A DNA stretch of 42,906 nucleotides from Syntrophorhabdales bacterium (GTDB lineage Bacteria > Desulfobacterota > Syntrophorhabdia > Syntrophorhabdales > Syntrophorhabdaceae), in assembly GCA_018052995.1 (NCBI GenBank), contig JAGPMK010000012.1, positions 1 through 42,906 of the forward strand. The letters are read 5' to 3'. Positions 1 through 9,556 of the stretch are shown here, piece by piece; the stretch's first letter is position 1, and each line of letters opens with the position of its first letter. The notes below the pieces were generated by a model that saw only the letters and a program-made list of their open reading frames with translations, did no database searches and had not been told where the DNA came from. A program made the translations under genes and the position numbers.

Positions 1-63
1 TTTATTGGCATTGGGTGTGTCTTGTATAAAAGCCTTTAAGCCTTGCTGTTTATGTGGCAAGCG

Positions 64-2727
64 TCATGGCACATCTATGTCCTTTACAAAGCTTCTTATT
101 GAGACAAACGCAGATATAATAAGGCCCAAAATACTGCCCCATATAAAGAAATTTTTCTGATAAAATCCGAAATCAACAGGGTGTGAGGGGGTATAATCTT
201 GAACATAGTATGACAAAAGCGGTAGCAGGATAAAACAGACCATTAAAACGCAACAGAGAGAAAAAAATACCCATTTTGCAAACACAGAAAATGCCCGAAT
301 AGTCCTTTTCAGAAAAAGAAGGTTATCAATTTTTCTGTCTAGGGCATTTAATTCTTTGTCAATCTCCCTACATCTCAGCTCTATCCCCTCTATCTCTGAG
401 GGCAATAATGAATCTATAGCCTCTGTTATCCCTTTAACCTTTCCAGCAACACCCTCGAGCTGAATTGCGCAGGGCCCTGAGAATCTTTTGTATTGATAAT
501 TAGTAAGAAATATAACGGCTTTTTTAATACGTTTATAAGAGCCTGTTATATCCTCCATTATCTTTTTTTTCTTTTCCTTAAGGATCTCCCTGCATCTTAA
601 TATGATTGTTTCTGCAAGATCTTTTGCATCTAAATATCCAAAAAAACTGCCCTGCGTCATGGCGGTTTTTAATTTAAGGAAGAAAACCTCGATCTCAGAG
701 ATTATCTGTTTGTCTGATATATCCTTGAGCGTGTTATATTCCGCCTCAGCCTTAAGAAGGCGCTCCTCTGCCTCAACCTTTGCCTTCTTAAAGAGGGAAT
801 CAAGCACCTCTGCTACTACTTCTTTATATGGGAAAAACTCATAATCAAGATAGGCATAGACAAAAAAGACCCTGTGGTTTTCTATAAGGCCTTTAAGTTG
901 TTGCAGTGCCTTTGATTCCCTTCCATAACGAAGACCTATTTTTATATCCATATATATCCCATCAACACAAAGGGGATCTGTTGTTATTATCTCGTTTATA
1001 ATCCGTGAAGCAAGGTTTTGCCTTTCAGTGAGAAAATAGAGACGGGCAAGGAGAAGCCCTATAAATGTCTTATGGACATTCTTTTTTGCATAAGACAGCG
1101 CCTTTTTAAAATAATCCTCAGCCCCTTGAATGTCTCCTTTTTCTATAGAAAGGTACCCATATGCACAGTATAGCCTGAAATTATCATGGCCCTCTTCTCT
1201 TGCCTTATTTAGTATAGACTCTGCCTTATCAAGGTCTGATATTCTTATAGAATCCTGGGAAAGCCAGATAAGCCCACCCTCTGTATCACCTTTGTGTTCC
1301 CTGACGTCAAGCCAGTTGTCGTTGTTGATGTTCCATATGCATCTGAAGAAACGGAGTTGATATACCCTTGTAATCTCAAAGATGGCATCATGGGCTATAT
1401 TGTTTTGTCCATTTTCCTCAGGATTTTTATTTTGTTCGTCGTTTAAAATCATCTTCAGGAAAAGGCTGTTTATCTTTTCTATGGGATAGTAGCCGAGTTT
1501 TTCTGCTGAACACGTATAATCAGGCATGGCCTTGGATGGACAGTCTGATATGTTGTGTTTTTTGCTGCCACAGTAAAAGCAGGGTCTATTAGGTCCTGTC
1601 ACAAGGGCATAGGCGTATGGAAACCCTCGAACCAGGGGGTTATTTTCCTGGAGGGGATATGGATATCTATAGAATTTTCTTGAGCCTGCGCCGAGAGGGG
1701 CCTTTTGCAGTGAAATGCCCTCAATGCCGTCCATGATAAAATATGTATCCTCATGGATGTAGATATATCCAGGCTCCATATCCCAGAGACAATCTATGAG
1801 CCACGAGGGTGGCTTTTCATCTTCAAGAAGGTCTTTTGTCGTCAGTATGGCAATCTGAAGCGGTAGTGCCCCCAACACACCTTTTTTATTCAACCTGTCT
1901 AAAAATATATCTATTATCCTTTTTGCAATATCAATGGTATCTGAGGGCTCAGCGATATAGAACACACAGGAGCCATCGGAGAGCATGCTTTTCTTTTTTA
2001 TTTTATTGTTTAGTGTTTTATATTCAGATCCAACAAAGGCATGCCATAGGGTATGAAAATCCCCCTCGCTTATTGCTAAAAGGGGATTGATGTATACTAT
2101 AGTGTCTTCTTCTGGGTCAATAGCTATATCCTCATCCCAATAAACCCTCAAGACCACTAGATCCTCGGGTATATTTTTTTTATCTAAGAGAGGCAATAAT
2201 TCAAAACGGATAGACCCTATTTTCTTGATATGGTCATAGACCTCACTGGATATATATATCTCATCACCCTTTGCCATATTTGTGAGTTTTGATGCTACAT
2301 TAACCACGTCTCCATAGATATCCCCTTGTTCAACAATGACCTCTCCATAATGTATGCCCACCCTGATGTGTATGGGTATTATCCCTTTCCTTCGCCTGTT
2401 GTGGATTAGTGTTTTCTGCTGCAGGGTGACCGCTGCCCTGAGGGCATCTGTTGGGTCAATAAAAGATGCCATTATGGAATCGCCTATGAATTTTAGGACA
2501 TTGCCATTGAAACGGGAGAAGATTGATCTGGCTATATTATAATGACGTCCGAGCATCTCTTTGCCCTGCTTGTCACCATAGGTTTTGAAAAACTCTGTAG
2601 AACCCACAATATCAGTAAAAAGAACCGCTACCTTTGTGATAGACCTCTGCTCCTCTGTGGGGGGTATGTCTGCTCGAGAAGCCGAGGCAGAAAAAAGACC
2701 TGAGATTGATGAGGCGTAATTGTTCAT
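64..2727 (-). CDS. Class III adenylate/guanylate cyclase with zinc-knuckle-like motif, TPR-like repeats and C-terminal membrane helices
   Basis: The protein has 887 residues. Residues about 30-195 form a class III nucleotidyl cyclase domain: the metal-binding Asp pair is visible as D39 in FTDIVGST and D83 in FIGDSIM, and the motif YGDVVNVASKL follows. K79 and the Asp of DIYG fit adenine-selecting positions, so cAMP is the likelier product (inference). A middle region of unknown fold contains C383-x2-C386-x4-H391-x4-C396, a CCHC zinc-knuckle spacing. Residues about 505-620 look like TPR helices, about 640-730 are charged and coiled-coil-like, and two hydrophobic helices lie near 817-840 and 860-878, so the C-terminus is membrane-anchored and the cyclase cytoplasmic. 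The gene lies 124 bases downstream of a methyl-accepting protein gene on the same strand. The ATG start is followed immediately by a low-complexity leader. Substrate and input signal are unknown. Confidence 0.9.
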   Translation of the reverse strand: MNNYASSISGLFSASASRADIPPTEEQRSITKVAVLFTDIVGSTEFFKTYGDKQGKEMLGRHYNIARSIFSRFNGNVLKFIGDSIMASFIDPTDALRAAVTLQQKTLIHNRRRKGIIPIHIRVGIHYGEVIVEQGDIYGDVVNVASKLTNMAKGDEIYISSEVYDHIKKIGSIRFELLPLLDKKNIPEDLVVLRVYWDEDIAIDPEEDTIVYINPLLAISEGDFHTLWHAFVGSEYKTLNNKIKKKSMLSDGSCVFYIAEPSDTIDIAKRIIDIFLDRLNKKGVLGALPLQIAILTTKDLLEDEKPPSWLIDCLWDMEPGYIYIHEDTYFIMDGIEGISLQKAPLGAGSRKFYRYPYPLQENNPLVRGFPYAYALVTGPNRPCFYCGSKKHNISDCPSKAMPDYTCSAEKLGYYPIEKINSLFLKMILNDEQNKNPEENGQNNIAHDAIFEITRVYQLRFFRCIWNINNDNWLDVREHKGDTEGGLIWLSQDSIRISDLDKAESILNKAREEGHDNFRLYCAYGYLSIEKGDIQGAEDYFKKALSYAKKNVHKTFIGLLLARLYFLTERQNLASRIINEIITTDPLCVDGIYMDIKIGLRYGRESKALQQLKGLIENHRVFFVYAYLDYEFFPYKEVVAEVLDSLFKKAKVEAEERLLKAEAEYNTLKDISDKQIISEIEVFFLKLKTAMTQGSFFGYLDAKDLAETIILRCREILKEKKKKIMEDITGSYKRIKKAVIFLTNYQYKRFSGPCAIQLEGVAGKVKGITEAIDSLLPSEIEGIELRCREIDKELNALDRKIDNLLFLKRTIRAFSVFAKWVFFSLCCVLMVCFILLPLLSYYVQDYTPSHPVDFGFYQKNFFIWGSILGLIISAFVSIRSFVKDIDVP

Positions 2728-2851
2728 TTTAGTTTATACCTGATCTTTCATCGGGTGTTCATCGGATGTCTTAAAGATCTATATCGCCCTCGGCCTTTTA
2801 CTTTAAACCTCTCTATATTCAGTATTACCCATCGTAAAGGTAGCAAAAACA

Positions 2852-4453
2852 TTATTTAGATATGCCGCATCCAAAGAAGAGGTCGTCAAGGCGCTCACAG
2901 TATGTTGACTTTAGTATCGCCTTTCCTGTAACAGGGTTTAGCCATTTATAATCAACCCAGCCCTTCCCCTGTTTCATGCCCACATCTATAAGTTCCCTTA
3001 TAAAGTATTTTCCATCAGCATCCTTAAGATCATACATAACCTTGCCCACAAAGACAGGGTTGCCCCCGTTTGCAAAGGTTAGCCCCTGCCTATCAATCAC
3101 AAATATATATAGGTCCTTATTGATAAATTGCCCCGCCTTGTTGTTGAATTCCTGAAATGCCTTTTCCCTTCCATGTTGTTTTAGATAGCTGATTGCCTTT
3201 TGAACCAGCGCCTGTGCCTCCTCAGCGGTGCCAAGGTTTTCTCCATCCCCCTTATCCTTTCTGAGATTGAATCTATCGATCATCTTATTGAGCTCAATAG
3301 AAAGCCCTGCTATCTGTTTGGATGTATCAACATTATCCTGAACGTTTTTGTAGGTAGATTCCATTGTTTTTGAGATATCCTGGATATTATGGGAGATCTC
3401 ATTTGTTGTGGCTGTTTGTTGCTCTGATGCCACCGCTATCTGGTTTATCTGTGTGGCAAGGGTATTTATCTGATGTAGTATCTCCCTAAGCGTGGCCCCT
3501 GACTTGCCTGTCTCCTTTGCGCCTTTTTCTGCCTCTTTCACTCCATCTTCCATAGATGTAACTGCAGCCCTGGTTTCAGATTGCATTGTTTTGATAGTGA
3601 TACCTATATCCTTGGTGGCCTTGGATGTCCTCTCCGCAAGCTTTCGGACCTCGTCGGCAACCACAGCAAAACCCCTTCCGTGTTCACCTGCGCGGGCAGC
3701 CTCTATGGCTGCGTTTAGGGCAAGAAGGTTTGTCTGATCTGCTATCTCATCGATGATAGCGGCTATCTCACCTATCTGATCTGACCTCTCACCGAGGCTT
3801 TTGATAATCTTTGCTGATTCCTTAACCCGTTCGCCTATACGATTCATGGCAATAACGATTTCCTGGATGATACCCTCTCCGCTTACCGCTGAACGACTTG
3901 CGGTCTCAGAGCTCTGTGCAGCTACTACACAGTTTTTGGCAATCTCCCCCGATGTGGTGGACATCTCCTCACTGGCAGCAGCAACAGAATTTATCTGTTT
4001 TGTTATCTCATCAATACCCTTGCCCAAATGTTTTGAGATCCCTTCCAGGGCATTTGATGCAAAGGATATCTTTTTTATCCTTTCTGTAAACTTATTCATG
4101 GTATCGTTGAGCATATCAACCAAGATGCCCAGATCCCTCTGAACCTCACCCATGCCATCATCTGAATCCGATAGCACCTGCACTGCAAGATTGCCTTTTG
4201 ATAGCTCTTTTATAGAGTCCTCAACACCCTTGACTGATTGAGCAATGATATTGGCAATATAGCTACCCAAAACAACAACAATAATAACAAGGGCAGTCAA
4301 TATCCCAAAGAATATCAAGGTCTCTGTTAGGTTTTTCTGCCCTGGAAGCCACATATATGAAAAAATACCAAAGGCTATCAGGAGTATGGCAGAGATAATG
4401 GGTGTAAAGATTACCTGTTTTTTTAGGGCCATGGCTTGAAATTGTTTTCTCAC
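2852..4453 (-). CDS. Methyl-accepting chemotaxis-type protein with C-terminal cytoplasmic Cache-like domain
   Basis: The protein has 533 residues. Two hydrophobic helices (about 14-34 and 45-68) are separated by only about ten residues, so there is almost no periplasmic sensor. A HAMP-like region follows, then the MCP signalling domain with its hairpin tip ([20 protein letters not shown] region), which binds CheA and CheW in known family members. The last 120 residues (about 410-533) resemble a single Cache domain ([20 protein letters not shown]), a ligand-binding fold that is normally extracytoplasmic but here must be cytoplasmic. The start is GTG at 4453 with AAGGGG upstream. No che genes are in the window. 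The gene is transcribed toward the cyclase gene; the 124-base gap between them shows two TTCATCGG direct repeats but no convincing terminator. Confidence 0.92.
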   Translation of the reverse strand: MRKQFQAMALKKQVIFTPIISAILLIAFGIFSYMWLPGQKNLTETLIFFGILTALVIIVVVLGSYIANIIAQSVKGVEDSIKELSKGNLAVQVLSDSDDGMGEVQRDLGILVDMLNDTMNKFTERIKKISFASNALEGISKHLGKGIDEITKQINSVAAASEEMSTTSGEIAKNCVVAAQSSETASRSAVSGEGIIQEIVIAMNRIGERVKESAKIIKSLGERSDQIGEIAAIIDEIADQTNLLALNAAIEAARAGEHGRGFAVVADEVRKLAERTSKATKDIGITIKTMQSETRAAVTSMEDGVKEAEKGAKETGKSGATLREILHQINTLATQINQIAVASEQQTATTNEISHNIQDISKTMESTYKNVQDNVDTSKQIAGLSIELNKMIDRFNLRKDKGDGENLGTAEEAQALVQKAISYLKQHGREKAFQEFNNKAGQFINKDLYIFVIDRQGLTFANGGNPVFVGKVMYDLKDADGKYFIRELIDVGMKQGKGWVDYKWLNPVTGKAILKSTYCERLDDLFFGCGISK

Positions 4454-4714
4454 GTTAATATCCCCTTAAGTTTTTTATTATATTTTCGGAAATATCAGTA
4501 TTTTATTAAATAGTTTTTTAATTTCCAACAGAAAATAAAATTTATTTTTAGACTATAGCCTCGAGGGTAATTGCTAAGGACCTTGCGTATATAATGTTCA
4601 AGCCCATTATGGTTAACAAGGGCAATCCCTGCATCCGCGATGCAGAGTCTATTGATGTCTTTTACAATAAAATTGTTCACTTGTAGGATATTTTCTGTTA
4701 TTATTAATAATATT
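4454..4714. other. Divergent intergenic region, no assignable gene
   Basis: This AT-rich stretch separates the chemoreceptor gene (minus) from pxpA (plus) and must hold both promoters. I see short hairpins (ATATTT-TCGG-AAATAT near 4480-4500, GCATC-CGC-GATGC near 4631) but no clearly matched -35/-10 pair. A 61-codon minus-strand ORF covers 4495-4680. Its first half reads as plausible protein and its second half is AT-rich, and I do not call it a gene. Confidence 0.4.
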
Positions 4715-5494
4715 ATGGTCAGCGCGGTAGATATAAATTGTGATATGGGCGAGTCCTTTGGGGATTATAAAATAGGCAATGACGAGAAGGTTATCCCCTT
4801 TATAACATCTGCCAATATAGCATGCGGCTTTCATGCATCAGACCCTAATGTAATAGACAGAACAGTTAGGCTCTGCAGGGAATATAATGTTCTGCCTGGG
4901 GCTCATCCTGGCTATCCTGACCTCATGGGCTTTGGAAGACGTTTTATGGATGTGGCTGAAAGGGAGCTTATAAACTATATTATATATCAGGTGGGTGCAG
5001 TGAAGGGGTTTGCTGACCTGTATGATATAAGGCTTCAGCATGTAAAGCTCCATGGTGCACTATACAACTACATGGTCAATCAAGAAGGTCTTTTCCTTAC
5101 AATCATGGAGGCGGTAACAAGGGCATTCGGGGATATAATCTTTCTTACGCTCGGGACAGGAAAAACAAGGACATTTAAGGAGAGATGCAGGGAGAAAGGG
5201 ATAAGACTTGCCCTTGAGGCATTTCCTGACAGAAACTATACAGACGAAGGTGAGCTCCTCCCAAGAAAATACAAGGACGCCGTGCTCCATGACCATGAGC
5301 TAATAGCCACAAGGGCAGTCCAGATGGTGAAGGAGCAAGGTATAAAAAGCATAAACGGTAGATGGGTATCTATGGACATAGACACCCTATGCATCCACGG
5401 CGATAATGAGGAGAGCATAGAGGCAGCAAAAAAAATAAGGGAATATATCACTAGGGAGGGTATAGGGGTTAAACCGCTTTTAGGGTTTATGTAG
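4715..5494 (+). CDS. pxpA: 5-oxoprolinase subunit A (LamB/YcsF family)
   Basis: PxpA acts with PxpB and PxpC in ATP-dependent hydrolysis of 5-oxo-L-proline (pyroglutamate) to glutamate; this is established for the bacterial PxpABC enzyme. The sequence shows the family opening DINCDMGESFGDYKIGNDE, then SANIACGFHASDP, PGAHPGYPDLMGFGRR and VKLHGALYN, and ends IHGDNEESIEAAKKIR. It is full length at about 259 residues. I chose the ATG at 4715 because family members begin within a few residues of the DxNCDxGES motif; an in-frame extension to 4640 is AT-rich and unlikely. It is the first gene of a set running in one direction to 11964. No strong ribosome binding site is visible. Confidence 0.95.
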   Translation: MVSAVDINCDMGESFGDYKIGNDEKVIPFITSANIACGFHASDPNVIDRTVRLCREYNVLPGAHPGYPDLMGFGRRFMDVAERELINYIIYQVGAVKGFADLYDIRLQHVKLHGALYNYMVNQEGLFLTIMEAVTRAFGDIIFLTLGTGKTRTFKERCREKGIRLALEAFPDRNYTDEGELLPRKYKDAVLHDHELIATRAVQMVKEQGIKSINGRWVSMDIDTLCIHGDNEESIEAAKKIREYITREGIGVKPLLGFM

Positions 5495-5654
5495 CTGCAA
5501 CCTCAAGGCCTTAAATGATTGCGGCGTCAACCCCGACCTTAACCTGCACAAAAGAAGATCTAAAGGTGAAGCCTTTGTTTGAATGAGTGCCCTCACATTG
5601 GACATACCATTGATGACCATGTTTATTCTATCAAGGGGTTGGATTATTTGATAT

Positions 5655-6296
5655 ATGGAATACCTCAGATACGGTGAGTGCGGCATAAGGATTGTATTCG
5701 GAGATTCCATTGATCCTGATATAAACAACAGGGTCATCCGTTATTATCTTCATCTGAAATCAAAAAATATAGATGCCATCACCAATATAATCCCATCCTT
5801 TAATACATGCCTTGTCGAATTCGACAACACACAGATAAGATTTGAAGGGCTTGTTTTATCCCTCAATGCACTCGAGGAAGAAACATTAGCCCCTCTGGGG
5901 CGGGCATCCCGGATCCATGATATACCCGTGAGGTATGGAGGTGATTATGGGCCTGATATGGGGTTTGTGTCTTCATATACAGGGCTCTCAGAGGAGGAGG
6001 CTATAGAGGTGCATACATCAGTGGTGTATACCGTGTATACAATAGGTTTTATACCTGGTTTTCCATATCTCGGCACCCTTGATAAAAGACTCTTTGTTCC
6101 CAGGCTTGAAACACCCCGAACAAGTGTCCCTGCAGGCTCAGTAGGGCTTGCCCAACTCCAGACAGGCATATATACCTTTGAATCTCCGGGTGGTTGGCAG
6201 ATAATCGGAAGGACAGACATGAGGCTCTTTGATTACAGAAATCCGCCCTTTAGCACCCTCCTTGTTGGTGATAAGGTGAGGTTTATCCCGATATGA
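5655..6296 (+). CDS. pxpB: 5-oxoprolinase subunit B (KipI family)
   Basis: The protein has 213 residues and belongs to the KipI/PxpB family, which partners PxpC. Recognisable segments are the N-terminal GECGIRIVFGDSID, the central IHDIPVRYGGDYGPDM (the Y-G-G-x-G-PD motif), YTIGFIPGFPYLG and PRTSVPAGSVGLA, followed by TGIYTFESPGGWQIIGRT. The family also includes the Bacillus kinase inhibitor KipI, but the neighbouring pxpA and pxpC support the 5-oxoprolinase role. The stop overlaps the pxpC start by four bases (ATGA), implying translational coupling. The 160 bases between pxpA and pxpB hold no gene, hairpin or terminator I can support, so co-transcription is likely. Confidence 0.95.
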   Translation: MEYLRYGECGIRIVFGDSIDPDINNRVIRYYLHLKSKNIDAITNIIPSFNTCLVEFDNTQIRFEGLVLSLNALEEETLAPLGRASRIHDIPVRYGGDYGPDMGFVSSYTGLSEEEAIEVHTSVVYTVYTIGFIPGFPYLGTLDKRLFVPRLETPRTSVPAGSVGLAQLQTGIYTFESPGGWQIIGRTDMRLFDYRNPPFSTLLVGDKVRFIPI

Positions 6297-7270
6297 TAGA
6301 GGTATTAAATCCTGGTTTTCAAGCAATTATTGTGGACAAGGGTAGATTCGGGTTTGGCGATATAGGCGTGCCTACCTCTTCTGCCCTGGATAGCCTTGCC
6401 TATAAGACCGCAAACTACCTAACAGGCAACCCTGAGGATGCGCCTGTTATAGAATCAATTGGACCAATGCTTTCATTGAGATTCCAATACCCTGTGGTAT
6501 TTGCCATAACAGGTGCATGGGTAGAGGGGCTTCTTGATGAAATACCTTTTACATCATGGCAGTCCCTCAGAGCGGATAAGGGCAGCATAATGAAGATTAA
6601 AGGGGTCAAAGAGGGATTGAGATATTATATTGGTTTTTCTGGCTTGATAGACATAGAAACAGTAATGGGCAGCTTTACAACAAATATGGAGTGCCATTTC
6701 GGTGGCTACGAGGGTAGGCAGTTGAAAAAGGGCGATCTCTTAAGGCTCAGGGATATAAAGGACACGAGCGAAAGTTCCATTGATAAGGATATGATACCAA
6801 CGATGGGCTCACCCCATCCCCTCCGGGTTATAGATGGCCCGGAGGCAGGTTTTTTTAATAATGATCCGATAGAAAGGTTCTTTAAAGAAAGTTATAAGGT
6901 TTCCCCAAAATCCAACAGGACAGGCATCAGGCTTACAGGCATGCCGTTGGAATTTAAAGAGGGTGTTGAAAAAAGTATAATATCAGAGGGGATACTGCCC
7001 GGGACCATCCAGATCCCCGGTGATGGCATGCCTGTGATCATGCTTTATGAGAGGACCGTGGGGGGATATGCAAGGCTTGCTATTGTAATCAAGGCGGACC
7101 ATGATAGGCTTGCCCATCTTACGCCAGGGGATGATGTGATATTCAAAAAGGTATCTATTGAAGAGGCAGAGGAGATCTGGATGGAAAAACAAAAAAACAA
7201 TAAAAAATTTATTAAAAACGTGATTGATAATGTGTATAATGTATCCACTGTGAAAAATCTCAGGAAATAA
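6293..7270 (+). CDS. pxpC: 5-oxoprolinase subunit C (KipA / biotin-dependent carboxyltransferase-like)
   Basis: The protein has 325 residues. It opens with the family signature GFQAIIVDKGRFGFGDIGVP and then SSALDSLAYKTANYLTGN, typical of PxpC/KipA and related to the AHS2 half of urea amidolyase. Later motifs are FSGLIDIETVMGS, NRTGIRLTGMPL and SEGILPGTIQIPGDGMPVI. The family name 'carboxyltransferase' reflects homology, not activity. Its ATG lies within the pxpB stop. The C-terminal tail after about residue 300 is Lys/Asn-rich and not conserved-looking. Only 16 bases separate its stop from the ABC transporter binding protein gene, tying 5-oxoproline hydrolysis to the transporter. Confidence 0.94.
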   Translation: MIEVLNPGFQAIIVDKGRFGFGDIGVPTSSALDSLAYKTANYLTGNPEDAPVIESIGPMLSLRFQYPVVFAITGAWVEGLLDEIPFTSWQSLRADKGSIMKIKGVKEGLRYYIGFSGLIDIETVMGSFTTNMECHFGGYEGRQLKKGDLLRLRDIKDTSESSIDKDMIPTMGSPHPLRVIDGPEAGFFNNDPIERFFKESYKVSPKSNRTGIRLTGMPLEFKEGVEKSIISEGILPGTIQIPGDGMPVIMLYERTVGGYARLAIVIKADHDRLAHLTPGDDVIFKKVSIEEAEEIWMEKQKNNKKFIKNVIDNVYNVSTVKNLRK

Positions 7271-7286
7271 AAAGGAGGTTAGGGCC

Positions 7287-8585
7287 ATGAGGTTATTTAA
7301 GTTTTTATTTTTTGTCTGTGTTTTATCTCTTTCTATTATGATGATTACGCCATCCGTCCATGCCCAGCAGGAGATAAAGATAGGTGTCCTTTATCCCCTA
7401 TCGGGTGCCCTGGCAACAATAGGAAGGGACCTTCAGAGGGCAGCAGAGTTAACTGCCGACATAATCAACAATAAGGCTCCTGGTATTGATACGCCTATGG
7501 CGCAGTGGGGAGGCATACCTAATCTTGGTGGGGCAAAGCTCAAACTCATCTTTGTTGACCATAGGGGAGAGCCTGACCGCGGGGCTGACCTGGCAAAGAG
7601 GCTCATCCTTGACGATAAGGTTGTAGGTCTTATGGGTGCATACAATAGCGCTGTTACAAAGACAGTGAGCGCTGTGGCAGAGAGATATGGGATACCTATG
7701 ATAAATGACTCATCCACATCCCCTGACCTCACAGAGAGGGGTTTTAAGTGGTTCTGGAGAACCACCCCCCATGATAACTATTTTAATAGAGACCTTTTTG
7801 AGCTCCTCAAGGGTATCACAGAGGGCAAGGCAAAAGGCGTAAAGGCAATCCCCAAAAGCGAGCTTCAGAACCTTGCCTATGCCTGTGAGAATACAGAATG
7901 GGGTTCAGGTGTAGCAAAATCTATTGAGGCATATGCAAAGGAATATGGCTTCACTATCAAAAAAAGCATACTCTATAATGCAAACTCCCCTGACCTCACA
8001 TCAGAGGCAAAGGCATTGTTATCGGTGAGGCCTGATGCAATGCTCTTTGCATCATATCTATCTGACTCCCTCCTTATGATAAGGACACTCAAGGGTATGA
8101 AGGCGCAGACAAAACTCCTATGGGGACAGGACGCAGGCTTTGAGATGGCAGATTTTGTAAAACAGCTTGGCACTGATATAAACGGCGTCCTTACAAGAAC
8201 AGTCTTTATTGATAAGATAACAAAGGTAAAGAAGGTGGCAGGACAGATAAATGCCCTCTACAAGAAGAAATACGGCGATGACCTAACGGGTGCCACTGCA
8301 CGGTCTGTTGTGGGTGTCCAGACATGGGCATATGTCCTCAACAAAGCAGGCTCTACTGACCCAAAGGCAATCCAGAAGGCATGTAATGAGATAAATATCC
8401 CTGCTAATGAGCTTGTTATGCCCTGGGCAGGTGTAAAATTTGACTCCAAGGGACAGAATATCCTTGGTAGGGGGCTTATAGGCCAGTATCAGAAAAAGCC
8501 CGATGGAAAGATGAGCCTTGAGATTATATATCCCTTTGAGCTTGCAACGGCTAACCTTATATATCCATTCCCGGGCTGGAAATAG
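7287..8585 (+). CDS. LIV-type ABC transporter substrate-binding protein
   Basis: The protein has 432 residues. It has a clear Sec signal peptide (charged start, hydrophobic core about 5-22, cleavage near VHA-QQ) and the mature start EIKIGVLYPLSGALATIGRD, typical of the periplasmic Leu/Ile/Val-binding (LivJ/LivK, type I peri-binding) family. The motif YGIPMINDSSTSPDLTERG is also characteristic. An excellent ribosome binding site (AAAGGAGG) precedes the ATG. The gene sits 16 bases after pxpC and heads the transporter genes. The family binds varied amino acids, amides and aromatic acids; the pxp context suggests 5-oxoproline or a related ligand, but this is inference. Confidence 0.93.
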   Translation: MRLFKFLFFVCVLSLSIMMITPSVHAQQEIKIGVLYPLSGALATIGRDLQRAAELTADIINNKAPGIDTPMAQWGGIPNLGGAKLKLIFVDHRGEPDRGADLAKRLILDDKVVGLMGAYNSAVTKTVSAVAERYGIPMINDSSTSPDLTERGFKWFWRTTPHDNYFNRDLFELLKGITEGKAKGVKAIPKSELQNLAYACENTEWGSGVAKSIEAYAKEYGFTIKKSILYNANSPDLTSEAKALLSVRPDAMLFASYLSDSLLMIRTLKGMKAQTKLLWGQDAGFEMADFVKQLGTDINGVLTRTVFIDKITKVKKVAGQINALYKKKYGDDLTGATARSVVGVQTWAYVLNKAGSTDPKAIQKACNEINIPANELVMPWAGVKFDSKGQNILGRGLIGQYQKKPDGKMSLEIIYPFELATANLIYPFPGWK

Positions 8586-8590
8586 AAAGA

Positions 8591-8609
8591 CTTGCCATGG
8601 GGGGGCAAG
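8591..8609 (+). other. Intercistronic stem-loop after the binding-protein gene
   Basis: CTTGCC (8591-8596) pairs with GGCAAG (8604-8609) around a G-rich loop, directly after the stop of the binding-protein gene. No U-run follows, so it is unlikely to be a full terminator. Such stem-loops often stabilise the upstream binding-protein message relative to the permease genes (inference). Confidence 0.4.
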
Positions 8610-8668
8610 GGGCAATAAATCACCACGCGCCTCCCTAATGGCATAAAAACCTTGACAGCGAAAAAGAT

Positions 8669-9556
8669 ATGTTTGTAATAGATGCACTACTCCAGGGGAT
8701 ACTAATAGGGCTTTTATTTGCCCTTGTTGCCCTGGGTCTCACAATCATATTTGGCGTTATGGACATAGTAAACTTTGCCCATGGCGAGTTTCTCATGATG
8801 GGCATGTATGCCGTCTACTGGACTAACTATTTTCTCAATATCGATCCACTCCTTGCCCTCCCTGTTGCAGCAGTGGTTGGGGCCATCCTTGGTATTGCAT
8901 CATATTACTGGCTCATCCGATATCTATTACGGGGTCCTGCCATTGCCCAGCTCTTTGGGACATTCGGGCTCATGTTATTTCTTCAGTATCTTGCCATGTT
9001 TCTCTTCAGCGCAGATTACCGCATGATTGATAAGGGCGTCCTTGTGGGAAAGAGTTATTTCGTAGGACCTTTTATATTTGACGCCACAAAGCTTGCTGCA
9101 GGGTTACTTAGTCTTATATCCTTTGCGGTGGTGTATTATTTTCTATACAAGACAAAGACAGGCAAGGCACTTCAGGCAACTGCAATAAACAGAGAGGCCG
9201 CCACATATATGGGGATAAGGACGGACAGGATGAATGCCCTTGCATGGGCAATAGGGGGTGGCACCGTGGGGGTTGCAGGGGGGCTTCTTGTTAACTTCTA
9301 CTATGCCTATCCTATGGTGGGGATACTCTTTGTCATGATAGCCTTTGCGTGCGTTGCCCTAGGTGGGTTTGGAAGTATCAAGGGCGTATTTTTTGCGGGG
9401 CTCCTTGTGGGTATCCTTGAGATGATATTCCCTGTTTTTGGACAGATTATAGGCTCTGATTTTCTGGGCCCCCATTTTAAATTTACCATTGTTTATCTCG
9501 CATATTTTATAATAGTTGTAGTTAGACCACAGGGATTATTTGGATGGAAAAACTAA
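8669..9556 (+). CDS. livH: LIV-type ABC transporter permease (LivH-like)
   Basis: The protein has 295 residues, highly hydrophobic with about eight predicted membrane segments. The opening LLQGILIGLLFALVALGLT, then DIVNFAHGEFLMMGMY, and the C-terminal ACVALGGFGSIKGVFFAG are hallmark LivH segments; the Gly-rich ALGG-x-GS region is the coupling segment to the ATPases. It is the expected length for the family. The 83 bases upstream hold the intercistronic stem-loop and no obvious ribosome binding site. The last 13 bases overlap livM, implying coupled translation. The substrate is not readable from the permease. Confidence 0.93.
   Translation: MFVIDALLQGILIGLLFALVALGLTIIFGVMDIVNFAHGEFLMMGMYAVYWTNYFLNIDPLLALPVAAVVGAILGIASYYWLIRYLLRGPAIAQLFGTFGLMLFLQYLAMFLFSADYRMIDKGVLVGKSYFVGPFIFDATKLAAGLLSLISFAVVYYFLYKTKTGKALQATAINREAATYMGIRTDRMNALAWAIGGGTVGVAGGLLVNFYYAYPMVGILFVMIAFACVALGGFGSIKGVFFAGLLVGILEMIFPVFGQIIGSDFLGPHFKFTIVYLAYFIIVVVRPQGLFGWKN

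Noticed and set aside
4495-4680. 61-codon minus-strand ORF in the divergent region before pxpA
   Set aside because: Half of it is AT-rich and non-protein-like, no ribosome binding site stands before it, and it would occupy the promoter region of pxpA.
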